A DNA stretch of 64,000 nucleotides from Chryseobacterium paridis (GCF_016595215.1 NZ_JAENHK010000010.1:2279390-2343389); one strand, 5' to 3'. Shown: positions 16,279 through 25,516, counted from the first letter of the stretch. Made by a program: numbers and translations. Notes: generated by a model not told the origin, from the letters alone.

Positions 16279-17904
16279 ATGGCAAAAGAAATAAAATTCG
16301 ATATTGAATCAAGAGACGCTCTAAAGAGAGGAGTTGATGCATTAGCAAATGCGGTAAAGGTAACTTTAGGACCAAAAGGTAGAAATGTAGTAATCGAAAA
16401 ATCTTTCGGGGCTCCACACGTAACTAAAGATGGTGTTTCTGTAGCAAAAGAAATCGAACTTGAAGACAGAGTAGAAAATATGGGAGCGCAAATGGTAAAA
16501 GAAGTTGCTTCCAAAACTAATGATATTGCAGGAGATGGTACAACTACCGCTACTGTTTTAGCACAGGCTATCGTAAGAGAAGGTCTTAAGAACGTAGCTG
16601 CAGGTGCTAACCCAATGGATTTAAAAAGAGGTATTGACAAGGCAGTAACAGCTGTTGTTGCTAGTCTACAGTCTCAATCTAAAACTGTTGGAGATTCTAC
16701 AGAAATGGTGAAGCAAGTAGCTTCAGTTTCTGCTAACAACGACGAAACAATCGGATCTTTGATCGCCGAAGCTTTCGGAAAAGTAGGTAAAGAAGGAGTA
16801 ATCACTGTAGAAGAAGCTAAAGGTATCGATACAACAGTAGATGTTGTAGAAGGTATGCAGTTTGACAGAGGATACCAGTCTCCTTACTTCGTGACTAACC
16901 CTGAGAAAATGTTAGCTGAAGTAGAAAACCCTTATATCCTTTTAGTGGAGAAGAAAATCTCTTCAATGAAAGAATTGCTTCCGGTTCTTGAGCCAATCGC
17001 ACAAGGAGGAAAGTCTTTATTAATTATTTCTGAAGAAGTGGAAGGAGAAGCTTTAGCAACTTTAGTAGTAAACAAATTAAGAGGTTCTCTTAAAATTGCT
17101 GCTGTAAAAGCTCCAGGATTTGGTGACAGAAGAAAAGCAATGTTAGAAGATATCGCGATCTTAACAGGTGGACAGGTAATTTCTGAAGAACAAGGTTTCA
17201 CTATGGAAAACATTTCTTTAGATATGCTTGGAACTGCTGAGAAAGTAACAATCGATAAAGACAATACAACGATCGTAAACGGTGGTGGTGAAGAAAGCAA
17301 GATCAAAGGTAGAGTAAACCAGATCAAAGCTCAGATGGAAACTACTACTTCTGATTACGACAGAGAAAAACTACAGGAGAGATTAGCTAAATTAGCAGGT
17401 GGTGTTGCTGTACTTTATGTAGGGGCAGCTTCTGAAGTTGAAATGAAAGAGAAGAAAGACAGAGTAGATGATGCACTTCACGCTACAAGAGCAGCAGTTG
17501 AAGAAGGTATCGTTGCAGGTGGTGGTGTTGCTTTAGTGAGAGCAATCTCTGCTTTAGACAATCTTACAGGAGTTAACTCTGACGAGAATACAGGGATCAA
17601 AATCGTAAAAAGAGCGATCGAAGAACCATTAAGACAAATCGTTGCTAACGCAGGAGGTGAAGGTTCTGTGATCGTTGCTAAAGTTGCAGAAGGTTCTGGA
17701 GACTTCGGATACAACGCTAAAACTGACGAGTATGTAAACATGCTTGAAGCAGGAATTATCGACCCTACGAAAGTAACAAGAGTTGCTCTTGAAAATGCAG
17801 CTTCTGTATCTGGAATGCTTCTTACTACTGAATGTGTAATCACTGAAGTGAAAAAAGACGAACCAGCTATGCCAATGGGAGGTGGAATGCCAGGAATGAT
17901 GTAA
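16279..17904 (+). CDS. groEL: Chaperonin GroEL
   Basis: 541 residues, full length. It starts AKEIKFDIESRDALKRGVDALANAVKVTLGPKGRNVV, has the ATP-site DGTTTAT near residue 86 and ends with the GGM tail (PMGGGMPGMM). It forms the double-ring ATP-dependent folding chamber with GroES. Codon use is tighter and less AT-rich than in the flanking accessory genes, as expected for a highly expressed gene. A diverged partial copy of its last 66 codons lies 1.2 kb downstream at 19062-19262. Confidence 0.98.
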   Translation: MAKEIKFDIESRDALKRGVDALANAVKVTLGPKGRNVVIEKSFGAPHVTKDGVSVAKEIELEDRVENMGAQMVKEVASKTNDIAGDGTTTATVLAQAIVREGLKNVAAGANPMDLKRGIDKAVTAVVASLQSQSKTVGDSTEMVKQVASVSANNDETIGSLIAEAFGKVGKEGVITVEEAKGIDTTVDVVEGMQFDRGYQSPYFVTNPEKMLAEVENPYILLVEKKISSMKELLPVLEPIAQGGKSLLIISEEVEGEALATLVVNKLRGSLKIAAVKAPGFGDRRKAMLEDIAILTGGQVISEEQGFTMENISLDMLGTAEKVTIDKDNTTIVNGGGEESKIKGRVNQIKAQMETTTSDYDREKLQERLAKLAGGVAVLYVGAASEVEMKEKKDRVDDALHATRAAVEEGIVAGGGVALVRAISALDNLTGVNSDENTGIKIVKRAIEEPLRQIVANAGGEGSVIVAKVAEGSGDFGYNAKTDEYVNMLEAGIIDPTKVTRVALENAASVSGMLLTTECVITEVKKDEPAMPMGGGMPGMM

Positions 17905-17932
17905 CGGTCAGCGACCGAGGCAATTAATATAT

Positions 17933-17968
17933 AAACCGTTCTGCTTTTTTGTGGAGCGGTTTTTTTGT
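17933..17968 (+). terminator. groEL terminator
   Basis: AACCGTTCTGC, T-rich loop, GTGGAGCGGTT followed by TTTTTTG. The outer five base pairs are perfect and the inner part has mismatches. Confidence 0.65.
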
Positions 17969-18124
17969 TTTATGGTTTTCCATAAGGAAATAGTATATTT
18001 ATATTTTATATTTAATGACTAATAAGTAGATAGCTAAAATAAAAATAACATTTAGCACAGTTGTATATAATAATATATTGATTAATACATAAATTGGATA
18101 TTAGCTACAATAATATAACCTAAT

Positions 18125-18982
18125 ATGGCAAAAAATAATAGTAATGAAGTTGATATTAAATTAAAAGGTTTTTATAAAAGATGGAAAATTGATATTTCAG
18201 AAGATGAAAAATGGCAAGAATTTAAAAATCGTGTTTTAAATGCTTATGAAAAACACCTTGGCTATGAATTTTTATCTAAATCTGAAATTGAAGATGAATT
18301 TTATGAAATTATAGGAGTTCATAGAACGAAAACATCAGGTTATATGAGCTTTGATAACATGTTTGATAAGACAATTGGAGATAGTTCAACATATCAATTT
18401 TTAAAACATCAAGATAATTTAAAAAAGATATTACTTGGAATCGAAGCAATTTCTTGGATGAAAAAAGTACCAATTGCAAAGAAAAAGAAATTCATCTCCG
18501 ATATTGAAGATTCAATTCAAATTAGTTCTGTACCCTTACAAATAAAAATAAATGAGGATGAAATAATTTTCTATCCATTAGGTGCAAAACTACTTGACAA
18601 AAAACTTGTAGATGATAATTTGGATTGGTTACAAGAATATCCAAAAAGCTATGAGCTTTTTAAAAAGAGTTTACATGAAATTGATGTAATTGGAAAGGAG
18701 AGAAATGTTGTTGATAATTTAAGATTATCATTAGAATTATTACTAAAAGAAAAGTTTAATAATCAAAAAAGTCTAGAAAACCAAAAGAATAGTTTAGGTA
18801 ACTATTTAAAAGAAAACAATGTTTCCAATGAAGTATCAAATCTTTTTATTACTGTGACAGATTATTATAATAAATTCCAAAATAATAATGCTAAACATTC
18901 TGACAATGTAAATAGGAATGAAATTGAGTTTATTCTATATTTAACAGGCATTATTATGAGATTTTTAAACTATCATAAATAA
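18125..18982 (+). CDS. HEPN/abortive-infection-like protein, putative defence
   Basis: 285 residues, soluble, strongly AT-rich in codon use beside groEL. The C-terminal ~95 residues (NVVDNLRLSLELLLKEKF ... NNNAKHSDNVNRNEIEFILYLTG) resemble the all-helical C-terminal HEPN-like domain found in AbiJ-type abortive-infection proteins, where a late Arg/Lys-x-His region is thought to serve an RNase active site. The N-terminal 180 residues match no family I recognise. It stands alone on the plus strand between groEL and a groEL 3'-end remnant. A toxic phage-response RNase is the leading guess; a non-enzymatic HEPN scaffold is possible. Confidence 0.5.
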   Translation: MAKNNSNEVDIKLKGFYKRWKIDISEDEKWQEFKNRVLNAYEKHLGYEFLSKSEIEDEFYEIIGVHRTKTSGYMSFDNMFDKTIGDSSTYQFLKHQDNLKKILLGIEAISWMKKVPIAKKKKFISDIEDSIQISSVPLQIKINEDEIIFYPLGAKLLDKKLVDDNLDWLQEYPKSYELFKKSLHEIDVIGKERNVVDNLRLSLELLLKEKFNNQKSLENQKNSLGNYLKENNVSNEVSNLFITVTDYYNKFQNNNAKHSDNVNRNEIEFILYLTGIIMRFLNYHK

Positions 18983-19061
18983 AAACTGTTGCTAACATTA
19001 TTAACAAAATATGGGTTTCTGCCAAATGTAAGCAAATAAAAAGTATCTGAAGTTTAAATAT

Positions 19062-19262
19062 TTCAGATACAATGCTAAAACTGACGAATATGTTCAAATG
19101 CTTTAAGCAGGTATCATTGACCCAACTAAAGTAACAAGAGTTGCCCTTGAAAACGCTGCTTCCGTATCTGGAATACCCCTTATTACTCAATGTGTTATCA
19201 CTGAAGTAAAAAAAGACGAACCAGCTATGCCAATGGTTGGTGGAATGCAAGGAATGATGTAA
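19062..19262 (+). pseudogene. Decayed groEL 3' end
   Basis: Reads in the groEL frame as YNAKTDEYVQML*AGIIDP and so on through VKKDEPAMPMVGGMQGMM to a stop, aligned without gaps to the last 66 codons of the intact groEL. It carries an internal stop (GAA to TAA) and several amino-acid changes (N to Q, M to I, L to P, T to I, E to Q, G to V, P to Q), but most base differences are synonymous. This pattern means it evolved for a long time as part of a working groEL before decay, as in DNA brought from a related strain. Confidence 0.9.
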
Positions 19263-19291
19263 TAGCATAAACTTTTATAATATTAAAACAG

Positions 19292-19317
19292 CTCTACAAA
19301 AGCAGAGTGTTTTTTTG
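19292..19317 (+). terminator. Terminator-like hairpin behind the groEL remnant
   Basis: CTCT-a-C, loop AAAA, G-c-AGAG followed by TG and seven T. A short stem, but it is placed where a groEL terminator would be. Confidence 0.4.
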
Positions 19318-19455
19318 ATTTAGAAAAAGTTTAATAGAGGAGGGTTAAGTATTAGAAAGGTTGTATTATTTTTAATTAATATTTATTGTATTTTAGTTTG
19401 GATGAAATTGAAGCCCAAAAACATTAACAAAAATTAAATAATAAAATTATTTTTA

Positions 19456-20844
19456 ATGAAATTGAACATACATAATTTTAGAAATTTCGATGATCAGGAT
19501 TTGAATTTTTCTAGAGTAAATATTCTTATTGGCGAAAATAGTGGAGGTAAAAGTTCACTACTAAAGTTTTTATTATCATTGAAACAAACAATTGATTCCC
19601 CGTTAGAAAGTAACTTAAAGCTTAGAGGTGACTATACTGATTTGGGTAATTACAATGAGGTTGTAAGAGGGAAAATTAAATCTAGAAAAATTAGATTCAC
19701 ATTCTCTGAAACCGATAAATATTTAGAATTTTTCTTTAAATTCATAAATCGTTTTGAAAAAGAAGACCCTGAAAAAGAGGACAAAATAATTGCCGATTTA
19801 ATACATGGGATATCTAAAAGTAAAAGTGGAACTAAAATCAAATTTGAGATAAGCTCTCTTTTAAATAACCACAAAAATATAAATACAGTTATTTCAAATG
19901 ACCAATTTGGCGAAATAATAATTTCTAGTAAAAAGAGAGATTTATATGACACCGAGAGGGAATTATCTTCAAATATGATTGTTAAATTGTACAGTCACGA
20001 ATTTGTACTGGAGAATTGTACAACAATCAAAGAAGGTTTTTTCACATTATTTGAATCTGAAATTAAGAAGAAAATTTTTTCTCAACAAATAGAAAATCAT
20101 CTTGAAGTATATTATAAAATTATTTTTTTACTTATTTTCCAAAATTATATATTTGATTACATCGAAGGATTCAGGTTTGTTAATCCTATTGGTAATTCTC
20201 CTAAAAGATTATATTTTCAAGAAGACAAAAAATCTAATTACAAATTAATTGACATTGAAAAATTCATTAATATTCTTGGAGATCCAAGTCTCTCCAAAAA
20301 AGAGTTTTCTAGTAAAATATCCTTACTAAATAATATAATAAAGAAATCAGGAATTGCAGAAGAAGTGGATATCGTAAAAGATCAAAATTTGCCTGTTTTA
20401 GCACTTAATGTTAAAACGAAAGGTTTTTGGGCAAATATTACAGATGTCGGATATGGTGTCTCACTACAAATACCTATATTATTTCAAGCAATTCTTTCTG
20501 AAAATTTCACACAAAGTAAAGAAACATTACTTATCGAACAACCTGAGGTACATTTACATCCTTCATTACAAGCAAAATTTATTGATACATTATTAAGTAT
20601 TGGTAATAAAAATCAATATATAATAGAAACACATAGTGAACACATTATTAGAAAATTACAAGTACTAGTAAAAAATAAAGAGTATAATTTAAAACCTGAA
20701 GATATAACAATTCACTATTTCAAAAGGTCAGATAAAAAATTTGAAATTACAGAACATAAGATTGATAAGAATGGAAAATTATTTCCAAATTTTCCATCAG
20801 GATTTTTTGATAATACATATAATCTTGTTAAAGAATTACTTTAA
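19456..20844 (+). CDS. AAA family ATPase with DUF3696-like C-terminus, putative defence
   Basis: 462 residues. SMC/RecF-like ATPase: Walker A GENSGGKSS at residues 26-34 after the MKLNIHNFRNF start, an ABC-type Walker B LLIEQPEVHLHP (Glu361 and Glu364), and the switch histidine in ETHSEHII. The C-terminal NGKLFPNFPSGFFDN matches DUF3696. The middle (residues about 60-300) is variable and helical. Such stand-alone ATPases sense or gate partner effectors in several phage-defence systems (Septu, PARIS, Gabija-like and other OLD-type systems). The stop overlaps the next start (TAATG), so the two proteins should be made together. AT-rich codon use suggests transfer. Confidence 0.85.
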   Translation: MKLNIHNFRNFDDQDLNFSRVNILIGENSGGKSSLLKFLLSLKQTIDSPLESNLKLRGDYTDLGNYNEVVRGKIKSRKIRFTFSETDKYLEFFFKFINRFEKEDPEKEDKIIADLIHGISKSKSGTKIKFEISSLLNNHKNINTVISNDQFGEIIISSKKRDLYDTERELSSNMIVKLYSHEFVLENCTTIKEGFFTLFESEIKKKIFSQQIENHLEVYYKIIFLLIFQNYIFDYIEGFRFVNPIGNSPKRLYFQEDKKSNYKLIDIEKFINILGDPSLSKKEFSSKISLLNNIIKKSGIAEEVDIVKDQNLPVLALNVKTKGFWANITDVGYGVSLQIPILFQAILSENFTQSKETLLIEQPEVHLHPSLQAKFIDTLLSIGNKNQYIIETHSEHIIRKLQVLVKNKEYNLKPEDITIHYFKRSDKKFEITEHKIDKNGKLFPNFPSGFFDNTYNLVKELL

Positions 20845-21695
20845 TGACTATACTACCTTCTATAGATATCTTCGAAAAATACATCTCAAATTCGAGAGAC
20901 AGATCTTTTAGTGATATAAACTCAATATTTTTTAATGAAAATGTCGACTTTCTTTTAACTTCCAACTATTTAGATTTCTTAGAAATGAATTTCGGAGAAA
21001 ACGAAATCCTACAGTCATTAATAGTAGAACTTTCTGATACAAATAGAATTTCTGTTAATGCTAAAGATAATAATTGCGATGACATTTATGAAAAATTGTA
21101 TATGGATAATGTCGAAGAAATTGACTGTTTATTTGCCATTTCTTTAGATAGCGAACATACGATTGACCATTTCAAATATTCGAAAAAAAATAAACAAACT
21201 AAGAATAAAGAATATATTCTCTATGAATTACTAAAAGATTGTAATATTACTTTTTATCATTATGATTTTAAGAGCAACACCGAAATTCAAAATTTCATCA
21301 AACGTATTTTTAATTTACCAAAAAAATTAAGCCGAATATTAATTTATAATAGGTACTCTGAGTACAATTATTTTCAATTCCTAAAAGATAAATCAATACA
21401 CTATTTTAATTTAATTCCAAAAAATAAAATAAGTCAAAGAAAATTAGAATATATTCGAATAAATTCCGATTTAAAAGCCAATTTAGGTAGAAATCTAGTA
21501 TTAAAAACAACAGATGATCTAAAACTCTTGCATGAAAGGCAGGTTTTTTTCAATTATTTTATTTTACATACAGATCAAGCATTTGATAACCTTCTGATAA
21601 CTGAACTAAATTGGAGAATCCAAGTAAATATTGACAGAAAGCAATGTTTAAACGAGTGGTTGAAAAAGAATGGGCAGTTTGTTAATCTTAACTAA
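20844..21695 (+). CDS. Unrecognised partner of the AAA ATPase, putative effector
   Basis: 283 residues, soluble, no family I can name with confidence. An acidic N-terminal half is followed by a region with LPKKLSRILIYNRYSEYNYF and then LLHERQVFFNYFILHTDQAFDNLL. The LHxR...NYF pattern faintly recalls conserved C-terminal blocks of PLD-like/MIT-type proteins (LHDR...TNY), but no complete HKD motif, Toprim DxD, HNH or DUF4435 signature is visible. It overlaps the ATPase stop by one base, implying coupled translation and probably a complex. No terminator follows at once; a hairpin repeat begins about 55 bases later. Expected to be the effector or target-sensing subunit. Confidence 0.6.
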   Translation: MTILPSIDIFEKYISNSRDRSFSDINSIFFNENVDFLLTSNYLDFLEMNFGENEILQSLIVELSDTNRISVNAKDNNCDDIYEKLYMDNVEEIDCLFAISLDSEHTIDHFKYSKKNKQTKNKEYILYELLKDCNITFYHYDFKSNTEIQNFIKRIFNLPKKLSRILIYNRYSEYNYFQFLKDKSIHYFNLIPKNKISQRKLEYIRINSDLKANLGRNLVLKTTDDLKLLHERQVFFNYFILHTDQAFDNLLITELNWRIQVNIDRKQCLNEWLKKNGQFVNLN

Positions 21696-21751
21696 CAGCA
21701 ACTGGATCGCGAAAATTTGCAATCCATGACAGTTTTCCTTGCTACGAAAAG

Positions 21752-21832
21752 TCCCCCGCTGCGCAAAGTCTCCTGACTTTGCGCAATATTCTTCATAAGA
21801 TAGGCTTGGGAGCTAGGAGAAGCGACGGGGGA
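21752..21832. repeat. Hairpin-rich dispersed repeat, copy 1
   Basis: Outer arms TCCCCCGCT and AGCGACGGGGGA enclose a perfect 10-bp hairpin, GCGCAAAGTC-TCCT-GACTTTGCGC (21761-21784). It is visibly GC-richer than its surroundings. A shortened relative is at 26201-26227. It sits at the right end of the ATPase/partner module. Confidence 0.6.
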
Positions 21833-21875
21833 ATATATGTATACAATAAATCTCCTTATTCTTGTAAACCATTTT

Positions 21876-21908
21876 TTGTGCGTAATATCGTTGTAATTTA
21901 TAAATTTG
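21876..21908 (+). promoter_or_regulatory. Promoter of the GLPGLI gene
   Basis: TTG at 21876-21878, 22 bases, TAAATTTG at 21901-21908, with the ATG 50 bases further at 21959. Same spacing as 10331-10363. Confidence 0.5.
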
Positions 21909-21958
21909 AGTATTAGCAGTAATTACAACAAAAGCACACGTAAAACAATCAACCAACA

Positions 21959-22816
21959 ATGAGAAAACTCACCATCCTTTTAATTTTCATTTTCACTACT
22001 TCTTTATTATTTTCTCAAAATCAACGATTTACTTATGAATATTCTTTTAAAATGGATTCTTTACACAAAGAAAACGTGGAAAAAGAAATCATGAATCTTG
22101 ACATTACCAAAGAAGGCTCCAACTTCTACAGTGCTTTGCTCATTACCAGAGATTCCCTTTTTAAAGCAGAAATTGAAAAAGGAAAAGCTTCAAAATCTAT
22201 GGTCTTTGATATGAGAAAAATTAAACAGGCAAAAGTTAATTTTCGGGTTTCTAAAAACTACCCCACTTTAGAAACGATTTATCATACTTCTATCAATGCC
22301 GACAACATCGCTATAAAAGAAAATAATAAAATCAACTGGACTATTTTTCCTGAAACAAAAAATATAGAGGGTTTTAAAGTTCAAAAAGCAACCACGACAT
22401 TTGGGGGAAGAAATTGGATTGCATGGTTCACGAATGACATTCAAATACAGGATGGGCCTTATAAATTTTGTGGTCTTCCTGGCTTAATTTTAAATATTGG
22501 AGACGATAAAGGAGATCATATTTTCAATCTGGTTGGAAGCAAAAAACTCAATTACGAGCCTTTAATGATAAATTCAAGCAGGAAAGAAATTTTTCTGACC
22601 AATGAAAAATTCAATAAACTCTGGAACGAATTTAAAAAAGATCCTGCAAAGAATATAAAAACTATGCACAGTTCTTCAGAAATGTCAGAAACATTATTTT
22701 CCGATGCCAATGGAAGTCCGCTAACAAAACAAGATCTCATTAGAGGAAAAGAACAAAGGGCACAAGAGAGTTTTAAGAAAAATAATAATTTTATTGAAAG
22801 AGAATTATACAAATAA
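21959..22816 (+). CDS. GLPGLI family protein
   Basis: 285 residues with a signal peptide (hydrophobic residues 5-18, ending LLFSQN). The name-giving motif is present in GPYKFCGLPGLILNIGD, preceded by the conserved WIAWFTNDI. GLPGLI (TIGR01200) proteins are exported Bacteroidota proteins of unknown function, often beside TonB receptors. None is adjacent here. It is first of a run of exported unknowns. Confidence 0.9.
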   Translation: MRKLTILLIFIFTTSLLFSQNQRFTYEYSFKMDSLHKENVEKEIMNLDITKEGSNFYSALLITRDSLFKAEIEKGKASKSMVFDMRKIKQAKVNFRVSKNYPTLETIYHTSINADNIAIKENNKINWTIFPETKNIEGFKVQKATTTFGGRNWIAWFTNDIQIQDGPYKFCGLPGLILNIGDDKGDHIFNLVGSKKLNYEPLMINSSRKEIFLTNEKFNKLWNEFKKDPAKNIKTMHSSSEMSETLFSDANGSPLTKQDLIRGKEQRAQESFKKNNNFIERELYK

Positions 22817-22885
22817 AAATTTCGGTACAAGACTATTTCAATATTGACCAGCCATACTTAATATATTTACGCTTACACTAGACTT

Positions 22886-23647
22886 ATGAAATTCAAGTTT
22901 TTATTTCTGTTGATATTAATATCTGTAAAATTTTTTGCAACCGGCCAGCAATCTAATTTTATCACAATAGACGGGAAAAAGTATAAACTACTGAATGATC
23001 CTTTAGAAAGATATTTTGAGAAACATCCAGAAGATCATCCTGTTTATGGAGAAAAGTTTGTAAGAAAGAATGAAAACGGAGATGAAACATTTTTAATGAC
23101 TACCTCAAACCATCGTGGGTATATTGCCTATTTTGAAATAATAGATAATGAATTATTTCTGGTTGATCTTACAATAACAGACCCTGACAGTGATTCAGAC
23201 AAACAAATTTCAATGTTCAATAAAATTTTCCCTAATAAAAAAGCTAAATTGAACTATTCGGGAATTCTTACTGTACCGAATGGAGATTTTATTGATTCTG
23301 ATAATTTTGGTTTTTCAAGCTACTATTCAAGTTATCTAATTCTTACTTTAAGTAATGATATTTTAACCAAAAGCAAAGAGTTACAAAACGAGGATTACAT
23401 AAAGTTTAAAATAAATCAGTTCAAAGCATTTCAAAAAACCGAGGAATATAGAATTGAATATAAAAACTATCTCAAGCGTCACAAAGAAGACAAAGAATGG
23501 GATCTATCCCATGAAAACACAAAAGAATTATCAAAAGAGGAAATTAGGCAAATAAAGAAACAGTATGCAAAAGAACCTTCAAAGGATGAGATAGATGGTT
23601 TCTTATTTATGATGTCAAATTTGGAAAAAATATATGTTGATTATTAA
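22886..23647 (+). CDS. Exported protein of unknown function
   Basis: 253 residues, signal peptide MKFKFLFLLILISVKFFATG, then FITIDGKKYKLLNDPLERYFEKHPE. The C-terminus is charged and helical (KEDKEWDLSHENTKELSKEEIRQIKKQ). I recognise no family. It lies 69 bases after the GLPGLI gene and 13 bases before the kelch gene, and probably shares a transcript with the latter. Confidence 0.7.
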   Translation: MKFKFLFLLILISVKFFATGQQSNFITIDGKKYKLLNDPLERYFEKHPEDHPVYGEKFVRKNENGDETFLMTTSNHRGYIAYFEIIDNELFLVDLTITDPDSDSDKQISMFNKIFPNKKAKLNYSGILTVPNGDFIDSDNFGFSSYYSSYLILTLSNDILTKSKELQNEDYIKFKINQFKAFQKTEEYRIEYKNYLKRHKEDKEWDLSHENTKELSKEEIRQIKKQYAKEPSKDEIDGFLFMMSNLEKIYVDY

Positions 23648-23660
23648 CTAACTTCAGGAC

Positions 23661-24837
23661 ATGAAAACAAAATTATTACTTCTTTCTTTTTTTGGCTCAT
23701 TGCTAGCGCATGCACAAATGCTCAATTTTAAAAATCTCAGGAATATGTCCGTTGGCAGAGGTGCTATAACCAGTGTAATCGTGAATGATAATATTTACGT
23801 AAGCAACGGTTATCAGGAAAAAGCAAGTGATGCAAAATATGTTGAGAAATACAATATTGCTGATAACAGTTGGAGCGTTCTCAACTCTACTCTGCTTCCG
23901 AAAAGATTTGCTAATTCAGAGACTTATGATAATAAAATTTATATTTTTAACGGTTGGGGAAATAGCCATCTTGAAATTGTAGACCTTGCAACCAATACTG
24001 TAACAAAGGGAGCTACCAATCGTTCCTATACAGGAAATTCAGGTTCTGCAATCTATAATGACAAGATATATGTGTTTGGCGGCAGCGGGCTCAAAGGAGC
24101 TGCAAAAACTACATTCTCTAATAAATTCCAGTATTATGATATTGCTACAAATACATGGAATCCATTACCCAACATGCCCACCGCCAGAGAAACAAAGGGT
24201 AAAATTGTTAATGATAAGCTATATGTAATTGGTGGTTTTAATGGGACTCCATCCCGTCTGATCAATGTTTATGACCTCAAGACTAATCTTTGGATCGATC
24301 AATATACAATGCCTGTTGGTATATCCGGACACTCATTAGCGGTATCCGGGGATAAAATTTTTATTGTAGGGGGGTATAATTTTCAAAATTTTATTGCCTA
24401 TTTTGATACTACAACCAATAAATTCCATCAGTTATCATCCAATATGATTCCCAGAAGACACTCTACAGCGGAAGTATATAACAACAAATTATACATCATT
24501 GGTGGAAGTACAACATCTCTAACCAGCTCAGCCATTAAAAGCATACAAGTAGCAGATATTAGCGAAAATATATTCTCTGGAAATGTAATCGCGGAAGATC
24601 AGTATTGAAAACAAAGCCTATGTCAATGCTAATAGAGATGGTTTTATAATCAGTAATAAAAATAATAGTAATCAATTTGAATACTCCATTCTCTCGATAG
24701 ATGGAAAAGAAATCACTAAAGGTTTTACCAACTATAATAAAAATATAGATTTATCAAAGTTCCGAAAGGGAACTTACATTTTTCGTTTTAAAAATGAAAA
24801 AGGGGTTTTAGAAAGTGTTAAAATTGCGAGACAATAA
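23661..24837 (+). pseudogene. Kelch-repeat T9SS protein, frameshifted before its sorting domain
   Basis: The open frame from 23661 gives a signal peptide (LLLSFFGSLLAHAQ) and at least five kelch blades (YDNKIYIFNGWG, YNDKIYVFGGSG, VNDKLYVIGGFNG, SGDKIFIVGGYN, YNNKLYIIGGST), then stops at 24608. Reading on in another frame from about 24598 continues ISIENKAYVNANRDGFIISN ... LSKFRKGTYIFRFKNEKG and ends at 24837: a T9SS type A sorting domain. A single missing base near GCGGAAGATC (24591-24600) explains both. The truncated protein would be secreted by Sec but not routed through T9SS. It could be real decay or a sequencing error. Confidence 0.88.
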
Positions 24838-24842
24838 AATAA

Positions 24843-25421
24843 ATGAAAAGAATATACCTCATATTAATTTTATTACTTTTTATAGTAAGTTGCTCTAAAA
24901 GTAAAACAGAAGAAAAAGCAGAATTAAACAAGATAGTCAATTCTGTTTTAAAATATGAGTCCAAACGCAAGTCGTCAGTTGATAGTACATATTTAATTAA
25001 TCCGAAACTTCAAGAATTAAAAGTCTATGTCCCCAGTCAAAAAGAAATTCTAGGAGAAGAACCTGGACCTCCACCATTTTTTAGTAGAAGTATAATCGAG
25101 TTACTTGATTTAAAACATAGCCAATCCGGAGAAAGAAAATCAGATTCATTAAACTTATCGAAGCAAAATCAATACATTTTCGATTCTTTAAAAGTTGATC
25201 AAACCATAAATCCAAACATCAAGTTAGCTAATAAAAAAGAACTTGATAGCCGTATAAAATCATATCAATTCTCCAATCCTGTATATTTTAATGAAAGATT
25301 CGTTTACATAGAATTAATTTATCATGAATCCGTTTTTGGAATCGGCTTTGGCTATCTTCTGGAAAAGCAAAAAGATGGAAATTGGATTGTAAAAAAAGTG
25401 GTAAATACGTTTATAACTTAA
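24843..25421 (+). CDS. Lipoprotein of unknown function
   Basis: 192 residues with a lipoprotein signal: hydrophobic stretch then IVSC, giving a lipidated Cys at residue 17, followed by SKSKTEEKAEL. Proline-rich around GEEPGPPPFF. The C-terminal part (VYFNERFVYIELIYHES ... NWIVKKV) looks like a beta-rich NTF2- or SnoaL-like ending. No family recognised. It starts 5 bases after the kelch gene's ancestral stop, so the two were probably one operon. Confidence 0.65.
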   Translation: MKRIYLILILLLFIVSCSKSKTEEKAELNKIVNSVLKYESKRKSSVDSTYLINPKLQELKVYVPSQKEILGEEPGPPPFFSRSIIELLDLKHSQSGERKSDSLNLSKQNQYIFDSLKVDQTINPNIKLANKKELDSRIKSYQFSNPVYFNERFVYIELIYHESVFGIGFGYLLEKQKDGNWIVKKVVNTFIT

Positions 25422-25516
25422 AGCTCCGATTATTATGAAGTTTTTAAAAGTCTTAAATATCATTTTTTATGATTTTAAAAACGGTTATACAAATCTTAAA
25501 AACTCACTTCTTACAA

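Larger units (their letters stand above)
18983..19455. other. Junction spacer holding the groEL remnant
   Basis: No intact gene. It contains a 9-bp inverted repeat (arms 19043-19051 and 19062-19070), the groEL 3'-end remnant starting on the right arm of that repeat, a weak terminator-like hairpin (19292-19317) and an AT-rich leader for the AAA ATPase gene. Confidence 0.7.

Noticed and set aside
16242..17843. Long antisense open frames opposite groEL (16242-16640, 16932-17327, 17478-17843)
   Set aside because: They mirror a highly expressed, codon-biased gene and have low-complexity translations with no family resemblance; they are shadows.
19456..21695. Naming the ATPase/partner pair as PARIS (AriA/AriB), Septu or Gabija
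   Set aside because: The partner shows no DUF4435/Toprim, HNH or UvrD-like features that I can read, so the general label is kept.
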